DNA from: Natrinema ejinorense | Lineage (GTDB): Archaea > Halobacteriota > Halobacteria > Halobacteriales > Natrialbaceae | Length of the DNA: 64,000 nucleotides | NCBI RefSeq assembly: GCF_002494345.1 | Contig: NZ_NXNI01000001.1 | Span: forward strand, 3,844,001 to 3,908,000 | Reading direction: 5' to 3' | Part shown: positions 9,027-16,688 of the stretch, one piece after another | Layout of the letters: every line of letters begins with the position of its first letter | How positions within the stretch are numbered: position 1 is the first letter of the stretch | Made by a program: the position numbers and the translations under genes | The notes under the pieces: generated by a model | What the model saw: only the letters and a program-made list of their open reading frames with translations | Told to the model about the DNA's origin: nothing | The model's database searches: none

Positions 9027-10118
9027 ATGAGCGTCATCGAGTCGATCCACGAGGATCACGGGGCCACGTTCGGCGAACGCGCCGACCGCCGGATCGTCGA
9101 ACACTACGGTCGGCCGGAGCGAACCCATCGGGCGGTCCGCAACGGCGTCGGCCTGCTCGAACTGGCCTACGGCGTGATCGTCGTGGAGGGCGACGACCGC
9201 GTCGAGTACGTGGATAACGTGGTCTCGAACCGCGTCCCAGCGGAAGACGGGCAGGGCTGTTACGCGCTCGTGCTCGACCCCCAGGGTGGGATCGAGGTGG
9301 AACTCTACGTCTACAACGCGGGCGAGCGCCTCCTGCTCTTTACCCAGCCCGAGACCGCCGAACCCCTCGCCGAGGAGTGGGCCGAGAAGGTGTTCATTCA
9401 GGACGTCGACATCCGCGTCGCAACCGACGACTTCGCCGTCTTCGGTATCCACGGTCCCCAGGCGACCGAAAAGATCGCGAGCGTCCTCAACGGTGCCGGG
9501 TCGCCGGACGAGCGCTACTCGTTCGTCCGCGGAACGATGGGTGACGAGGGCGTCTCCGTCATCCGAACCGACGCGCTCACCGGCGAGGAAAGCTACGAAG
9601 TGATCTGTGCCGCCGACGACGCCGCGGCCGTCCACGACACGCTGCTCAATCAGGGGCTCAACGCCGCTCCCTTCGGCTATCGAACCGTCGAGAGCCTCGC
9701 GCTCGAGGCCGGCTCGGCGCTCTTTCACACCGAGCTCGAGGGGACGCTGCCCAACGTGCTCGGCCTGCGCACGGCGCTCGACTTCGAGAAGGGGTGTTAC
9801 GTCGGTCAGGAAGTCGTCTCCCGCGTCGAGAACCGCGGCCAGCCCAGTCGACGCCTCGTCGGGCTGACCCTCGAGGGCGAGGCGGTCCCCGAATCGGGCG
9901 CTGCGGTCTTCGACGGCGACGCGTCGGTCGGCGAGGTGACCCGAGCGGGAGAGAGCCCGATGCTCGGAGCCGTTATCGCGCTCGCGATCGTCGACTACGA
10001 TCTGGAAAGCGACGAGTTGACGGTCCGAGTCGACGGCGACGAGGTGGCCGCGACCCGCACCGAACTGCCGTTCGTCGAGGGATCGGATCGATCGGCGCGC
10101 CTCCCCGTCTACCAGTAG
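9027..10118 (+). CDS. YgfZ/GcvT-like folate-binding aminomethyltransferase-family protein
   Basis: A 363-residue COG0354-type protein. It has the GcvT fold and, near residue 253, the signature KGCYVGQEVVSR, diagnostic of YgfZ/CAF17-type tetrahydrofolate-binding proteins that help build or maintain Fe-S clusters; GcvT itself lacks the KGCYxGQE motif. Haloarchaeal annotation often calls these aminomethyltransferases. No glycine-cleavage genes (gcvH, gcvP) are adjacent, which favours the YgfZ-type role. The ATG at 9027 is preferred to one 4 bp upstream in another frame. It is convergent with the TrmB-like regulator across a 160-bp gap. Confidence 0.85.
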   Translation: MSVIESIHEDHGATFGERADRRIVEHYGRPERTHRAVRNGVGLLELAYGVIVVEGDDRVEYVDNVVSNRVPAEDGQGCYALVLDPQGGIEVELYVYNAGERLLLFTQPETAEPLAEEWAEKVFIQDVDIRVATDDFAVFGIHGPQATEKIASVLNGAGSPDERYSFVRGTMGDEGVSVIRTDALTGEESYEVICAADDAAAVHDTLLNQGLNAAPFGYRTVESLALEAGSALFHTELEGTLPNVLGLRTALDFEKGCYVGQEVVSRVENRGQPSRRLVGLTLEGEAVPESGAAVFDGDASVGEVTRAGESPMLGAVIALAIVDYDLESDELTVRVDGDEVAATRTELPFVEGSDRSARLPVYQ

Positions 10119-10280
10119 CCGGACACGGCCGCGGCTTCGGTCGTCTCGCTTCGTGTTGAGCCGTGTGGACGGCTGCCGTAGAACGTAGCGCGCAGCTATG
10201 TGTTTCCGCTCTTTCTGCGGTTCGCGTCCGACGGAACCGAGAACCCCTCTCTGACACTCCGAGTCGGAGGCGATTCCCGA

Positions 10281-11096
10281 TCAGATCCCCGGATCTTCGA
10301 TCTGTGGCAAGCCCGCGGTCACCAGTCGGCGAAGGAGTACCACGACCCCGTTCTCGAGGCCCTGGGCGAAGACCGCCTGCTCTTTCGCTCTCCCGTCGGA
10401 GGCGCTCGGATAGTACGAGCCGATCAGGAGCGTCTCGCGGTCGACGAGCAGGATTCGGCTGATCGCGACTTCGCCTTCGCTTTCGAACCCGGTGAGCCAC
10501 TCGAGGCCGGTCTCGAACACGTGCGTCGTCGCGACTTCCGTCCCGAGTTGCTCCGTAATCGCGTCGGTCTGTCCGCCCAGCACGAGCGAGAGGTCTCGAG
10601 TCACCGCCGAGCGCAAGCCGTCGAACAGCGCCTCGGAGAGGATGTCTTCGTCGACGACGAGCAATGCGATTTCGGATTCGGCTCCGTCGATGAGGTCGAT
10701 CGTTCGTGACTCGATCGCCTCGTGACCGGTCAGCGACCAGACTTCTTGGAGCTGATCGTCCTGTTCGACGTTCTGTACCTCCGTGTTCTCGAGGTACGTC
10801 TGGAGCGTCTCGATCCGGTCGTTGTACTTCTGACGCAGGGTCTGTGTCGCCTCGTCGATACTGACGGCGCGGTACACCTGTGGGCTCGTGTGTTGTACTT
10901 CGACCAATCCCTGTGACTCGAGGACACGGATCGCGTCGTATACCCTCGTTCGTGGGACCTCGGATATTTCGTGTATCTCCTTTGCCGTTCCACTGGGCAG
11001 TCTGTTCAACGCTATAAAACAGCGCGCTTCGTACTCCTGTAGCCCGAGGTCCTGCAACAGGCTAATCGCTTCCGTTGTAGTGTCGTCCTTTGTCAT
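10281..11096 (-). CDS. TrmB family transcriptional regulator
   Basis: A 271-residue regulator with an N-terminal winged helix (residues about 10-75, including GLQEYEARCFIALNRLPSG and VPRTRVYDAIRVLESQGLV), a coiled helix (about 80-110) and a C-terminal sensor domain (DIDGAESEIALLVVDEDIL-like PLD fold). TrmB proteins bind promoters and respond to sugars or other metabolites. It is a single gene; its upstream region contains a 14-bp palindrome 15 bp before the start, a likely autoregulatory site. The targets cannot be told from the neighbourhood because no sugar transporter is nearby. Confidence 0.88.
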   Translation of the reverse strand: MTKDDTTTEAISLLQDLGLQEYEARCFIALNRLPSGTAKEIHEISEVPRTRVYDAIRVLESQGLVEVQHTSPQVYRAVSIDEATQTLRQKYNDRIETLQTYLENTEVQNVEQDDQLQEVWSLTGHEAIESRTIDLIDGAESEIALLVVDEDILSEALFDGLRSAVTRDLSLVLGGQTDAITEQLGTEVATTHVFETGLEWLTGFESEGEVAISRILLVDRETLLIGSYYPSASDGRAKEQAVFAQGLENGVVVLLRRLVTAGLPQIEDPGI

Positions 11097-11110
11097 GGCC
11101 CAACCACGAA

Positions 11111-11124
11111 TTCGGATATCCGAA
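11111..11124. promoter_or_regulatory. Perfect palindrome upstream of trmB-like gene, candidate operator
   Basis: TTCGGATATCCGAA is a perfect 14-bp palindrome 15 bp upstream of the regulator's start codon on the minus strand, close to where transcription would begin. A related imperfect site, ACGGA-AATA-TCCGT, lies at 11193-11206. Autoregulation by the encoded TrmB-type protein is an inference. Confidence 0.5.
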
Positions 11125-11417
11125 CACGCGAAATAGAGCGCGCGGATGGATAAGGATTCGTGTCTTCCCCGGCCGTTAGCGCCCGTGTTTTTACGGAAAT
11201 ATCCGTCGTGATAGCCCGTTCACTCGAATTATCACACAAGCTACTTGGGGGCACGGTTGATATGGGTGAGTGGCGAGTCCTGTTAGGCCCAACCACGCGG
11301 GACTCGCCAAGACGTTTTCACTGACAGATCGGCAACAGAGACGTGTCTCGTCCGGTGTTTCAGTTTCGCCGGAACGGAACTCGAACTCACTGCGTTCCAA
11401 GCCTGGGTTCTGGCCCG

Positions 11418-11503
11418 CTGTAGTAGCCACTGCGAGTCAATGCACACCTGATCGTACGACAGCGGTGCGAGCAGTGTGTCAATCGGTTCGGTGACGACTA
11501 AAG
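11418..11503 (+). repeat. Short inverted-repeat element, diverged copy (B)
   Basis: It aligns without gaps over 86 bp to the intact copy at 58785-58870; by eye about 71 of 86 positions agree. The core TGCACACCTGATCG is identical. The terminal inverted repeats have decayed (CTGTAGTAGCCACTG at the left, degraded at the right), so this is an older copy. It lies between two genes without touching either. Confidence 0.75.
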
Positions 11504-11598
11504 GTGCAGTTGTTGCTAGAGCAGTCACGGAACGGTACCGAACACGCGCTCACGGACTGACGGCAGGCGAGCCACTACCTGCCGCCCGCGAGCGGTGG

Positions 11599-11922
11599 TC
11601 AGACGAACTCGAGGGTCGCTTCGGGCCGTTGACCGCGTAAGCGCTCCAGAACCGGTCTGATATCGGCGAACCGATCCCCCGGTTCGACGGCGCTCGTGTG
11701 CCGGTTCCAGTCGATGAAGCCGTAGTCGTCCAGTTTGGGGAGATGAACGTAATACCACTCGATATCGCTAGCCTGTCGGGTATCGGTCCTGTCCGGCGGT
11801 GCGTCGATGTGAACCGGTGTTTCGTTTTGCGAGTTCTGGTCGATGAGTTCGAACAGGATTCGTCGACGATGTTCGTTCGCTAGCGCTTCGAATAACGAAT
11901 CGTATATCTGATCCATTTCCAT
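11599..11922 (-). CDS. Small ArsR-like winged-helix protein (DUF7344-type)
   Basis: A 107-residue protein with the typical haloarchaeal pattern IYDSLFEALANEHRRRILF at its start, then a recognition region with EWYYVHLPKLDDYGFIDW, where wing residues follow a helix that sorts target DNA. This arrangement marks the ArsR-like/DUF7344 group of putative transcription regulators. ATG codons at 11922 and 11916 are both possible; I chose the first. The upstream 170 bp are shared with the divergent E1-alpha gene, so control of that gene is plausible but unproven. Confidence 0.75.
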   Translation of the reverse strand: MEMDQIYDSLFEALANEHRRRILFELIDQNSQNETPVHIDAPPDRTDTRQASDIEWYYVHLPKLDDYGFIDWNRHTSAVEPGDRFADIRPVLERLRGQRPEATLEFV

Positions 11923-12097
11923 GCTGATATAGGACCGTCCACTCCTTGAAGACGGTCCATTTTCATGCTCGGGCGAGTTTTGATTAACCGAGTGAACGGC
12001 CCGCCATCGGTCGGGACGCGATCGCGAGGTCCCGGCGGTCGCTCGCGACCCTACGGTCAGAGCTACTGTTATATGGACCGAACACAACGGTCAATCC

Positions 12098-13225
12098 ATG
12101 TCAGGAGACGTCCTCGAACGCGACCTCTTCGATCGGGAGCCCGACGATCGGATCCAGGTGCTCGACGCCGACGGGACCGTCGTTGCGCCGGAGCTAGAGC
12201 CCACTCTCGCGGCGGAGACGCTGCGATCGATGTACCGCGATATGCGGTTTTCCCGGCGGTTCGACGAACGAATGATCAGCCTCCAGCGACAGGGCCGCAT
12301 GGGAACGTATTCGTCGCTGGCGGGACAGGAGGGGTCCCAGATCGGGTCGACGTACGCGCTGGCCGACGACGACCTGCTTTCCTTTCAGTACCGCGAACAC
12401 GGTGCCCTGGTCGCGCGGGGGCTCCCCTGGGAGTACCTGCTGTACTGGATGGGCCACGAGGACGGCAACGCCGCGCTGGCGGATATCGACGTCTTCCCGC
12501 TGAACATCTCGATCGCCAGCCACCTCCCACACGCGGTGGGCTGGTCGTGGGCGGCGAAACTGAACGGCGACGACCGCGTGAGCGTCGTCCACTTCGGCGA
12601 CGGCTCGACGTCGGAAGGGGACTTCCACGAGGCGATGAACTTCGCGGGCGTGTTCGACACCCCGAACATCTTCTTCTGTAACAACAATCAGTGGGCCATC
12701 TCGATCCCCCGCGAACAGCAAACCGCGAGTGCCACGATCGCACAGAAGGCACACGCCTACGGCTTCGAGGGCGTCCAGGTCGACGGAATGGACCCGCTGG
12801 CGACCTACGTCGTCACGGCGGCCGCTCGAGAGAAGGCCCTCGAGGCCGACGGCGACCGGCCGCGACCGACGCTGATCGAAGCGGTCCAGTATCGCTACGG
12901 CGCACACACGACGGCGGACGACCCGAGCGCCTACCGGGAGGACGAGGAGGTCGAACAGTGGCGCGAACGGGACCCGATCGACCGGTTCGAGGCCTACCTG
13001 CGAACCGAGGGTGTCCTCGACGACGACCGGATCGACGCGATCGACACCGAAATCGAGGAGACGCTCGCGACGCTCGTCGACCGCGCCGAAGGCGTCGCTG
13101 TCGATCCCAGCGAGATGTTCGAGTACGCCTACGCGGAGCCAACCCCGCGACTCGAGGCACAACGCGACGCCCTCGCGGACCTGCGGGAACGCCACGGCGA
13201 CAGCGCATTACTCGAAGACGAGTAA
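12098..13225 (+). CDS. Thiamine-diphosphate-dependent 2-oxoacid dehydrogenase E1 component, alpha subunit
   Basis: A 375-residue E1-alpha subunit. The ThDP-binding motif runs from HFGDGSTSEGDFHEAMNFA (about 164) to FCNNNQWAIS, the classic GDG...NN pattern, and the phosphorylation-loop region RYGAHTTADDPSAYR is present. These enzymes decarboxylate pyruvate, branched-chain or other 2-oxoacids and need an E1-beta partner plus E2 and E3. None of the three partner genes is within the window, although haloarchaea usually encode them together. A TATA-like CTGTTATATGG lies about 30 bp upstream. The substrate is unknown; branched-chain or acetoin-type acids are possible. Confidence 0.85.
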   Translation: MSGDVLERDLFDREPDDRIQVLDADGTVVAPELEPTLAAETLRSMYRDMRFSRRFDERMISLQRQGRMGTYSSLAGQEGSQIGSTYALADDDLLSFQYREHGALVARGLPWEYLLYWMGHEDGNAALADIDVFPLNISIASHLPHAVGWSWAAKLNGDDRVSVVHFGDGSTSEGDFHEAMNFAGVFDTPNIFFCNNNQWAISIPREQQTASATIAQKAHAYGFEGVQVDGMDPLATYVVTAAAREKALEADGDRPRPTLIEAVQYRYGAHTTADDPSAYREDEEVEQWRERDPIDRFEAYLRTEGVLDDDRIDAIDTEIEETLATLVDRAEGVAVDPSEMFEYAYAEPTPRLEAQRDALADLRERHGDSALLEDE

Positions 13226-13302
13226 GCGCCCCCGCGAGTATATAAAACCGGCAGTGGGACAGGCGAAGGGCGATGTGGCCCCCGCAGTGACCTGCAGTCG
13301 AA

Positions 13303-13785
13303 ATGCAACTCGAGCAGTCGTCCGGGAGGGCGACCTGGAGCGGCACGGTGCCGAGTGCGGTCGACGCGCGGGTGGTGGGACTCGTCGTCGTGACGGCGGC
13401 CCTCGCGGCCTCGATAAACGTTCCCTACGGCGGATTGCCGATGGCTGCTGGGGCGTTTGCGCTGCTGGCAGGCGGTGGCGTCGCCTGCCACCTGTTCGGT
13501 GAACGGAAACTTCGCCGACTCACCGACGACCTCGTCGAGCGCTGGGACGCGGCGGGCGGGGAGATCGAAGCCGTCACGCGTTCGTCCACCGGCATGCAGA
13601 CGGAGTGGCGCGTGCACACGCCCGACGGCGAGATCGTCATCGGCGGGATCGCACTGGTGCCGATCGCTCGGCTCTCCGTCGAGTGGCAGGGTGTCGGCGA
13701 TACGATGGCTGCCGACGAAGCGGCGGCGAACATCGACCGCGTCGCCGAGAGCCTCTACCGGGAGATATTCGAGTTCACGTCGTAA
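13303..13785 (+). CDS. Small membrane protein of unknown function
   Basis: A 160-residue protein with two hydrophobic helices at about 24-40 (VVGLVVVTAALAASINV) and 45-62 (GLPMAAGAFALLAGGGVAC), followed by a soluble about 95-residue domain with beta-rich segments (EWRVHTPDGEIVIGGIALV, ARLSVEWQGV) and a C-terminal helix. The soluble part likely faces the cytoplasm. I do not recognise the family. It is convergent with the carbonic-anhydrase-like gene, with 4 bp between their ends. Confidence 0.7.
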   Translation: MQLEQSSGRATWSGTVPSAVDARVVGLVVVTAALAASINVPYGGLPMAAGAFALLAGGGVACHLFGERKLRRLTDDLVERWDAAGGEIEAVTRSSTGMQTEWRVHTPDGEIVIGGIALVPIARLSVEWQGVGDTMAADEAAANIDRVAESLYREIFEFTS

Positions 13786-13789
13786 TCGA

Positions 13790-14308
13790 TCACTCGAACA
13801 GTTCCTCGTGGCGGTCCGCCAGATCCGTGTACGCTCCCGAGGAGAACTCGTCGAGGATTTCCGTCGCATCGATTCCCGTCTTCTCGAGTGGCGTGATCTC
13901 CGCCGGAACGCCGCGGACGAACGACTCCGGTGGGATCGCGTACTCGTCCGGGACGACGGTTCCCGCGGCGACGATGCTCTCGCTGCCGACGGTGACGTCG
14001 GAGTTGATCGTCGCGTTGAACCCGACTAGCGCCCGTTCTTCGACGGTCGTCTCGTTGAGCACGGCCCCGTGTCCGACCATGACCTCGTCGCCGAGTCGCG
14101 AGGCGTGAATCGTCGCGTTGTCGCCGACGTGAGTTTCCCGTCCGATTCGGACGGGACCGATATCGCCACGGAGGACGACCCCCGGCCAGACGCTCGCGTC
14201 CGCGTCGATCTCGACGTCACCGACGAGCGTTGCGTCCCGGCTTACCCGTGCCGCGTCGTCGATCGTCGGTCGGTCTCCCTCGAATGCGTAGCTTCTGCTG
14301 TCGACCAT
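13790..14308 (-). CDS. Gamma-carbonic-anhydrase family (left-handed beta-helix) protein
   Basis: A 172-residue hexapeptide-repeat protein of the gamma-CA/YrdA/CaiE type, with repeats such as GVVLRGDIGPVRIGRETHVG. Two likely metal-binding histidines are seen, in NATIHAS and VGHGAVL. At the position where the family usually has a third zinc ligand (GHxxxLH), this protein reads GHGAVLN, so the third histidine is asparagine. It may be catalytically altered or bind metal differently. The ATG at 14308 is chosen to match family N-termini; a GTG/ATG further up at 14335 is possible. Confidence 0.8.
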   Translation of the reverse strand: MVDSRSYAFEGDRPTIDDAARVSRDATLVGDVEIDADASVWPGVVLRGDIGPVRIGRETHVGDNATIHASRLGDEVMVGHGAVLNETTVEERALVGFNATINSDVTVGSESIVAAGTVVPDEYAIPPESFVRGVPAEITPLEKTGIDATEILDEFSSGAYTDLADRHEELFE

Positions 14309-14429
14309 ACATAGCCGATCCACGATCGCGCGCATAATACTGCACCACGACTATCCTGACAGTCACCGTCGATCGGACGGACGTCGACACGAAATCGACG
14401 CCGGCTCCGTCGACTCGAGGGAGGGGCAT

Positions 14430-14452
14430 ACCATTGAACACCATTCAATGGT
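14430..14452. promoter_or_regulatory. Inverted repeat just upstream of a TATA box
   Basis: ACCATTGAA-cacca-TTCAATGGT has perfect 9-bp arms with a 5-bp spacer. A TATA-like CTATTTAT lies at about 14464-14471 and the coiled-coil gene starts at 14501, so the repeat abuts the transcription-factor-B element. This is the placement expected for an activator or repressor site. Confidence 0.55.
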
Positions 14453-14500
14453 CTGCAAGCCCACTATTTATCCCGTGTCGAGTCGAACGACTAGTCGAAC

Positions 14501-15346
14501 ATGAGCCAGTCAGAATCCCCGATTCGAGCGATGTTCGACGCACAGCGAACCGCCGTCAAACAGAGCCAGCAGCTATTCAAGCAGGGTATGGCCACCCAGC
14601 GAAACGCCGACACGATGGCTCTCACCGGCCTGAAAGGCCAGAAGTCCCTCCAGCGCCAGCAACTCGAGATCGCACAGGCGGCGACCCACGGGTATCTCAG
14701 CGCGACGGCAGCGATGCTGCCCAGCGACGACGCTCCCGAGGTCCACCGGACGATCGACGAGGCGTTCGGCCAGTTGGAAACGACTCACACCGAGTTCTAC
14801 GACGCTCTCGAGCGCGAACTGGAGCGAGACGTCGACTCCGCCAACGAGCTCTCCGAGGAGTTCGTCGACGCGCTCGACGAGCAGACCGACCAGCTCCTCG
14901 AGATGACGCGGTCCGTCGAGGACCAGACGGTCCAGAACGTCGACGAGCTCTCGGGGCAACTCCGCGAGCAACTCGAGCGGACCCAGGAGCTTCAGGACCG
15001 GCTCGAAGACAAACTCGAGGACCAGACCAGCGACGTCGAGGAACTGCTCGAACGACAGGCCGAACAGATCGAGCAGTTCCAGCAGCAACTCGAAGCACAG
15101 ACCGAGTCGATGATCCAGGAGATTCCGGTGCAGGGAACCGACGAGCCACACACGAAGATCGAGACCGATCCGGAGCACACGCTCGAGTCCGTCGAGGGTA
15201 TCGACGCGGACACCCGCGAACGGCTCTCGGAGGCCGGCATCGCGACGATCGACGACCTCACGCGTGCCGGCCCCGAGTCCGTCGCAGAAGCCGCCGACAT
15301 CTCGGAGAGTCAGGCCGAAGAGTGGATCGAGCAGGCCGAGGCCTGA
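14501..15346 (+). CDS. Coiled-coil protein with C-terminal helix-hairpin-helix domain (phasin-like N-terminus)
   Basis: A 281-residue, highly acidic, Gln/Glu-rich protein. Residues about 1-70 (MFDAQRTAVKQSQQLF, KGQKSLQRQQLEIAQ) are amphipathic helices reminiscent of phasins that coat polyhydroxyalkanoate granules. Residues about 85-215 are a long coiled coil (ERELERDVDSANELSEEF, QLREQLERTQELQDRLEDK), and the last about 55 residues fit a helix-hairpin-helix fold (LESVEGIDADTRERLSEAG, IDDLTRAGPESVAEAADIS) as in DNA-binding or oligomerisation modules. No PHA-synthesis gene is nearby, so the phasin idea is weak. It has its own promoter with an inverted-repeat site. Confidence 0.75.
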   Translation: MSQSESPIRAMFDAQRTAVKQSQQLFKQGMATQRNADTMALTGLKGQKSLQRQQLEIAQAATHGYLSATAAMLPSDDAPEVHRTIDEAFGQLETTHTEFYDALERELERDVDSANELSEEFVDALDEQTDQLLEMTRSVEDQTVQNVDELSGQLREQLERTQELQDRLEDKLEDQTSDVEELLERQAEQIEQFQQQLEAQTESMIQEIPVQGTDEPHTKIETDPEHTLESVEGIDADTRERLSEAGIATIDDLTRAGPESVAEAADISESQAEEWIEQAEA

Positions 15347-15418
15347 GGGGGACCGGGACCGTCGGCTTCCCGTAACTCCTTCCAGTCGGTCGTAGCCGAG
15401 CGAACGGCCGGCGATCGC

Positions 15419-15688
15419 TCACGACTGGATTTTCGCCACGATTTCGCGGGCTTGCTCTCTCGCTTTTTCCTCGCCGACGTGCTTGTCGATCAGGACGCTG
15501 GTGACCTCCCACTCGTCTTCGCCCTCGAGTTTCCCGGTGCGAACCTCGCTCCCCTCGGAGACGGATCGTGCCGGCTGCTCCGCCCAGTCGGGCGTTCGGA
15601 TCTCGTCGTACCGATCGAGGTCGCGAAACCGGACGTGGATGTAGTCGCCGTCCGTTTCGACGCTGTCGATATCGGGCGTATCAACCAT
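15419..15688 (-). CDS. Conserved hypothetical small protein
   Basis: An 89-residue acidic soluble protein starting MVDTPDIDSVETDGDYIHV. It has a beta-rich first half (YIHVRFRDLDRYDEIRTPDW), a middle Gly/Glu stretch (EGSEVRTGKLEGEDEWEV) and a C-terminal helix (KAREQAREIVAKIQ). I do not recognise the family. The frame is open 24 codons further upstream, but ATG 15688 gives a typical start. Codon use is typical of the rest of the window, so it is likely expressed. Confidence 0.65.
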   Translation of the reverse strand: MVDTPDIDSVETDGDYIHVRFRDLDRYDEIRTPDWAEQPARSVSEGSEVRTGKLEGEDEWEVTSVLIDKHVGEEKAREQAREIVAKIQS

Positions 15689-15914
15689 ACTCGCTTCTCC
15701 GACGCCAGTCTGCCTAAATCTCGGCCCTGAACGTGCCCGGATCGACCGTTTCACACCCATCGACCAGACACCCGCTCGGCCACAGCGAAGCGGCAGTATT
15801 CGGCGTGAATACGCCGGCCGAAACGGTTACGTGCCGATCACACTCGAACTGCAGTTCGGGTGGTCTCGAGCTTTTGGCCGGCAGTATATCCGAATCGAAC
15901 CCCTCTGTGGTCCC

Positions 15915-16559
15915 ATGCTCGTCCTCGGCGACGCCCACGCGTCCGACCCCGACCACTGTGAAACGCTGCTCGAGCTCTACCGGGCCCTCGAGCCCGATCG
16001 GGTGCTCCAGCTCGGCGACCTCGAGCGATACGACCTGCCGGCACCGACGTGGTTCGTCGCGGGAAACAACGAGGACTTCGACGTGATCGAAGCGTTGCGC
16101 GCGGGCGACGATACCGTCGAAACGCACAACGTCTCCCTCCTCGCGAGCACGGCGGCGACGGTCGACGGGCTCCGCGTTGCGGGCCTCTCGGGGAACTTCG
16201 CTCCCACGAGGTACGGCCGATCGCGGGCCGACCTCGCGGGCGAGCGCCGCCGCCACTTCACGCACGAAGACGTCGAACGAGCGGCCAAACTCGAGGACAT
16301 CGATGTCTTCCTCACGCACGAGGCCCCGAACGGCTTGCTGTCCTACGGCTACGATCCCGGCTGCGAGTACGTCGACGACCTGCTCGAGACGATCTCCCCC
16401 GAACTCTGTCTGGTCGGCCACCACCACCGCCACCGGGAGGCCGTGATCGCGGGGACCAGGGTCGTCAGTCTCGCCCCAGCCTGGGAGCGATACTACACGC
16501 TCGAGCCCGAAACGCTGGCGCTCGAGGGCCACGAACACGATCTGTCCGTGGGTGATTAG
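15915..16559 (+). CDS. Metallophosphoesterase family protein
   Basis: A 214-residue calcineurin-like phosphoesterase. Metal-binding motifs in order are LVLGDAHAS (D-x-H), VLQLGDLERYD (GD), FVAGNNED (GNxE-type), VFLTHEAP (H) and VGHHHRHRE (GHxH). This is the complete set for a two-metal hydrolase. Substrates in the family include nucleotides, RNA ends and phosphoproteins; none is implied here. The upstream part of the frame lacks homology, so the ATG at 15915 is chosen. It is convergent with glnA. Confidence 0.85.
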   Translation: MLVLGDAHASDPDHCETLLELYRALEPDRVLQLGDLERYDLPAPTWFVAGNNEDFDVIEALRAGDDTVETHNVSLLASTAATVDGLRVAGLSGNFAPTRYGRSRADLAGERRRHFTHEDVERAAKLEDIDVFLTHEAPNGLLSYGYDPGCEYVDDLLETISPELCLVGHHHRHREAVIAGTRVVSLAPAWERYYTLEPETLALEGHEHDLSVGD

Positions 16560-16688
16560 AGAGAAGGGAAGAAAACGAACCGACGCCGACGGCGGTCGCT
16601 ATTGCCTCATACGGTTTGCTGTCCCGATATCCCGGTGGGACCGCAGGGCGGTCCCGGTGCCACCGGCACCGACGGACAGGAGACCGTC

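Larger units (their letters stand above)
11097..11598. other. 502-bp intergenic region with palindromes and a repeat copy
   Basis: No gene is supported. It holds the trmB-side promoter with a perfect palindrome (11111-11124), a related CGGA-N4-TCCG site (11193-11206), a hairpin with 9-bp arms GGCGAGTCC/GGACTCGCC and an 18-nt loop (11272-11308), and an 86-bp member of the window's short repeat family (11418-11503). Confidence 0.6.

Noticed and set aside
11272-11308. Hairpin GGCGAGTCC/GGACTCGCC as a terminator
   Set aside because: The loop is long (18 nt), no T-run follows, and it is not at the end of a gene; kept only as a note in the intergenic entry.
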